From Thiomicrorhabdus sp041583835 (GTDB taxonomy: Bacteria > Pseudomonadota > Gammaproteobacteria > Thiomicrospirales > Thiomicrospiraceae): a stretch of 23,190 nt of DNA. Of this stretch, positions 22,091 to 23,190 are shown piece by piece. Under the pieces are notes generated by a model, which saw only the letters and a program-made list of their open reading frames with translations, did no database searches and was not told the DNA's origin. The DNA is taken from positions 1-23,190 of the forward strand of contig NZ_JBFHFC010000030.1 in NCBI RefSeq assembly GCF_041583835.1. The letters run 5' to 3'. How positions within the stretch are numbered: the first letter of the stretch is position 1; each line of letters starts with the position of its first letter. A program made the position numbers and the translations under genes.

Positions 22091-22363
22091 ATGAAAATTT
22101 ATCAGCTAGATAAAACCCTCGTTTCAACCAACCGGATCGCGTCTATGGAGCATAAACCTTTATTGGTTGTGCGGGAGAAAGAGGGGGGAAGCCCTCAAGT
22201 CGCGGTCGATCCGGTCGGATGCAAGCCGGGAGACTGGGTGATTTGCTGCGGAAGTTCGGCAGCTCGTGATGCAACCGGCGTCAAAGGGTATCCAAGTGAT
22301 TTGACCATCGTTGGAATCATCGACAAATGGGAAGCGCCACAAAATGCAGATACTTCAAGTTAA
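22091..22363 (+). CDS. csoS4A: Carboxysome vertex protein CsoS4A (BMC-P pentamer)
   Basis: CsoS4A belongs to the CcmL/EutN family, whose pentamers cap the twelve vertices of the icosahedral shell. The 90-residue protein has the family's MKIYQLDKTLVSTNRI start, the central VAVDPVGCKPGDWVICCGSSAARDA block and the closing LTIVGIIDKWE strand. The order next to csoSCA and the longer C-terminus fit CsoS4A rather than CsoS4B. AGGAGG lies 6 nt before the ATG at 22091, a strong site for a protein needed in few copies. Its last 20 bp overlap csoS4B in another frame. It starts 15 bp after the csoSCA stop. Confidence 0.97.
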   Translation: MKIYQLDKTLVSTNRIASMEHKPLLVVREKEGGSPQVAVDPVGCKPGDWVICCGSSAARDATGVKGYPSDLTIVGIIDKWEAPQNADTSS

Positions 22364-22598
22364 ACAGCAACTGGTTTTGACCAGCCGTTTGGAAGACTTA
22401 GGGCACTTACCGCTCAAAGTCTTGGCAACGGATGAGGGTGAGACCTTTGTTGCGATGGATCCGATCGGAACCAAAGCAGGAGACTGGGTTTTTACCATCG
22501 CGAACTCTGCGGCCAGAGACGCTGCGGGTGATAAACGACTTTTAACGGATTTAACGGTTGGCGGCATCATTGATGACTGGCAACCAGAACAGGCTTAA
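22344..22598 (+). CDS. csoS4B: Carboxysome vertex protein CsoS4B (BMC-P pentamer)
   Basis: The second CcmL/EutN-family vertex protein. The 84-residue product starts MQILQVKQQLVLTSRLEDLG and contains VAMDPIGTKAGDWVFTIANSAARDA and LTVGGIIDDWQP, parallel to CsoS4A throughout. The frame is open further upstream to 22311. I start it at the ATG at 22344 because family members begin with this M-x-I-x-x-V pattern, and because that choice leaves only a 20-bp overlap with csoS4A. Only a weak GGGAAG lies upstream, so its translation is probably coupled to csoS4A. This would keep the two minor proteins in proportion. Confidence 0.95.
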   Translation: MQILQVKQQLVLTSRLEDLGHLPLKVLATDEGETFVAMDPIGTKAGDWVFTIANSAARDAAGDKRLLTDLTVGGIIDDWQPEQA

Positions 22599-22629
22599 GT
22601 TTTAAGTAAAAATCTCAAAGGAGAAAGGT

Positions 22630-22923
22630 ATGAGTAACGAGTATGGAATTGCCTTAGGCATGATTGAGACTCGCGGTTTGGTTCCGGCGATTGAAGCGGC
22701 GGATGCAATGACCAAGGCGGCGGAAGTACGTTTGGTAAGCCGTGAGTTTGTTGGCGGCGGTTACGTCACCGTGTTGGTTCGCGGCGAAACCGGAGCGGTT
22801 AACGCGGCGGTTCGTGCCGGAGCAGACGCTTGTGAGCGCGTCGGTGACGGTCTGGTTGCGGCGCACATCATCGCACGTCCGCACAAAGAAGTGGAACCGG
22901 TTCTGACTACTGAACAGAAATAA
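22630..22923 (+). CDS. csoS1: Carboxysome shell protein CsoS1, first copy (BMC-H hexamer)
   Basis: CsoS1 hexamers tile the facets of the shell and have a small charged central pore. The 97-residue protein is a single-domain BMC-H protein, almost word for word the family sequence: YGIALGMIETRGLVPAIEAA, then FVGGGYVTVLVRGETGAV and GADACERVGDGLVAAHIIAR. It closes with the short tail PHKEVEPVLTTEQK. AAGGAG with 6-nt spacing gives strong translation, as expected for the main shell protein. Which of the A, B or C paralogue names applies cannot be told from sequence alone. The gene is followed after 39 bp by a near-identical copy. Confidence 0.98.
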   Translation: MSNEYGIALGMIETRGLVPAIEAADAMTKAAEVRLVSREFVGGGYVTVLVRGETGAVNAAVRAGADACERVGDGLVAAHIIARPHKEVEPVLTTEQK

Positions 22924-22962
22924 TCGACTTTTAAATTAAGACTTTGCAAAAGGAGAAAGAGC

Positions 22963-23190
22963 ATGAGTAATGAATACGGGATTGCTTTAGGCATGATTGA
23001 AACCCGCGGTTTGGTTCCGGCGATTGAAGCGGCGGATGCAATGACCAAGGCGGCGGAAGTACGTTTGGTAAGCCGTGAGTTTGTCGGCGGCGGTTACGTC
23101 ACTGTGATGGTTCGCGGTGAAACCGGCGCGGTTAACGCAGCGGTTCGTGCCGGAGCAGACGCTTGTGAGCGCGTCGGCGACGGTCTTGTA
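22963..23190 (+). CDS. csoS1: Carboxysome shell protein CsoS1, second copy (partial, cut by window end)
   Basis: The visible 76 residues match the first copy except for Met in place of Leu in TVMVRGETG. At the DNA level most differences are synonymous third-position changes. One stretch of 80 bases (23005-23084) is identical to 22672-22751 of the first copy. AAGGAG precedes the ATG at 22963, so this copy should also be strongly translated. The C-terminal tail, the part that usually separates CsoS1 paralogues, lies beyond the window. Two or three tandem BMC-H genes are usual in alpha-carboxysome operons. Confidence 0.97.
   Translation, partial: MSNEYGIALGMIETRGLVPAIEAADAMTKAAEVRLVSREFVGGGYVTVMVRGETGAVNAAVRAGADACERVGDGLV

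Noticed and set aside
22311..22343. Longer CsoS4B frame beginning at 22311
   Set aside because: The extra residues are read from csoS4A in another frame and do not resemble the CcmL/EutN N-terminus, whereas the start at 22344 does.
1..23190. Search for tRNA genes, rRNA, CRISPR repeats, insertion-sequence ends, integrases or toxin-antitoxin genes
   Set aside because: None was seen on either strand by eye; all large spaces are accounted for by the listed genes and intergenic regions.

Overview
The window looks like a chromosomal segment of an obligately or facultatively chemolithoautotrophic gammaproteobacterium, most likely a sulfur oxidiser of the Thiomicrospira / Hydrogenovibrio / Thiomicrorhabdus group. 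This assignment rests on gammaproteobacterial housekeeping synteny (mreBCD-mrdA-rodA-dacA-ybeD-lipB-lipA, with gatCAB divergent from mreB) followed by a form IA RubisCO plus alpha-carboxysome (cso) operon. It is inferred from protein likeness and gene order; no database search was run.

Region 1 (1-9982, all minus strand) is a cell-envelope and cofactor block. Read in the direction of transcription it is mreB, mreC, mreD, mrdA (PBP2), rodA, a D-alanyl-D-alanine carboxypeptidase (dacA-like), a D-amino-acid aminotransferase, ybeD (DUF493), lipB, lipA, and the start of a gene that may encode a NERD-domain protein. The first five genes are the core of the elongasome, which builds the lateral cell wall. 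The carboxypeptidase and D-amino-acid aminotransferase also act in peptidoglycan metabolism, and lipB/lipA make protein-bound lipoate. A strong terminator-like hairpin sits between ybeD and lipB.

Region 2 (9983-13567) has a divergent intergenic region, then gatC-gatA-gatB on the plus strand. These encode the Glu-tRNA(Gln)/Asp-tRNA(Asn) amidotransferase, and the operon is closed by a clear intrinsic terminator.

Region 3 (13568-15896) holds htpX (membrane zinc protease, plus strand, with a plausible overlapping sigma-32/sigma-70 promoter). It is convergent with a solitary and rather divergent trpB (minus strand). A bidirectional terminator separates them.

Region 4 (15897-16576) is about 680 bp of AT-rich non-coding DNA with a cluster of palindromes and dyads. 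It is the probable control region of the carboxysome operon; no cbbR-type regulator gene lies beside it.

Region 5 (16577 to the end, plus strand) is the alpha-carboxysome operon: cbbL, cbbS, csoS2, csoSCA (csoS3), csoS4A, csoS4B, csoS1 and a second, nearly identical csoS1 cut by the window edge. RubisCO (CbbLS) is the cargo, CsoS2 the disordered scaffold joining RubisCO to the shell, and CsoSCA the luminal carbonic anhydrase. CsoS4A/B form the pentameric vertices and CsoS1 the hexameric facets. Ribosome-binding sites differ in strength along the operon in a way that partly fits known stoichiometry.

I found no tRNA, rRNA, CRISPR array, insertion sequence or phage gene. I see no convincing wholly new system. 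The more interesting signals are regulatory or structural details: the dyad cluster upstream of cbbL, three phased 11-bp repeats between cbbS and csoS2, a compact CsoS2, recent homogenisation of the tandem csoS1 genes, a possible non-AUG start for mreC, and the terminator in front of lipB.
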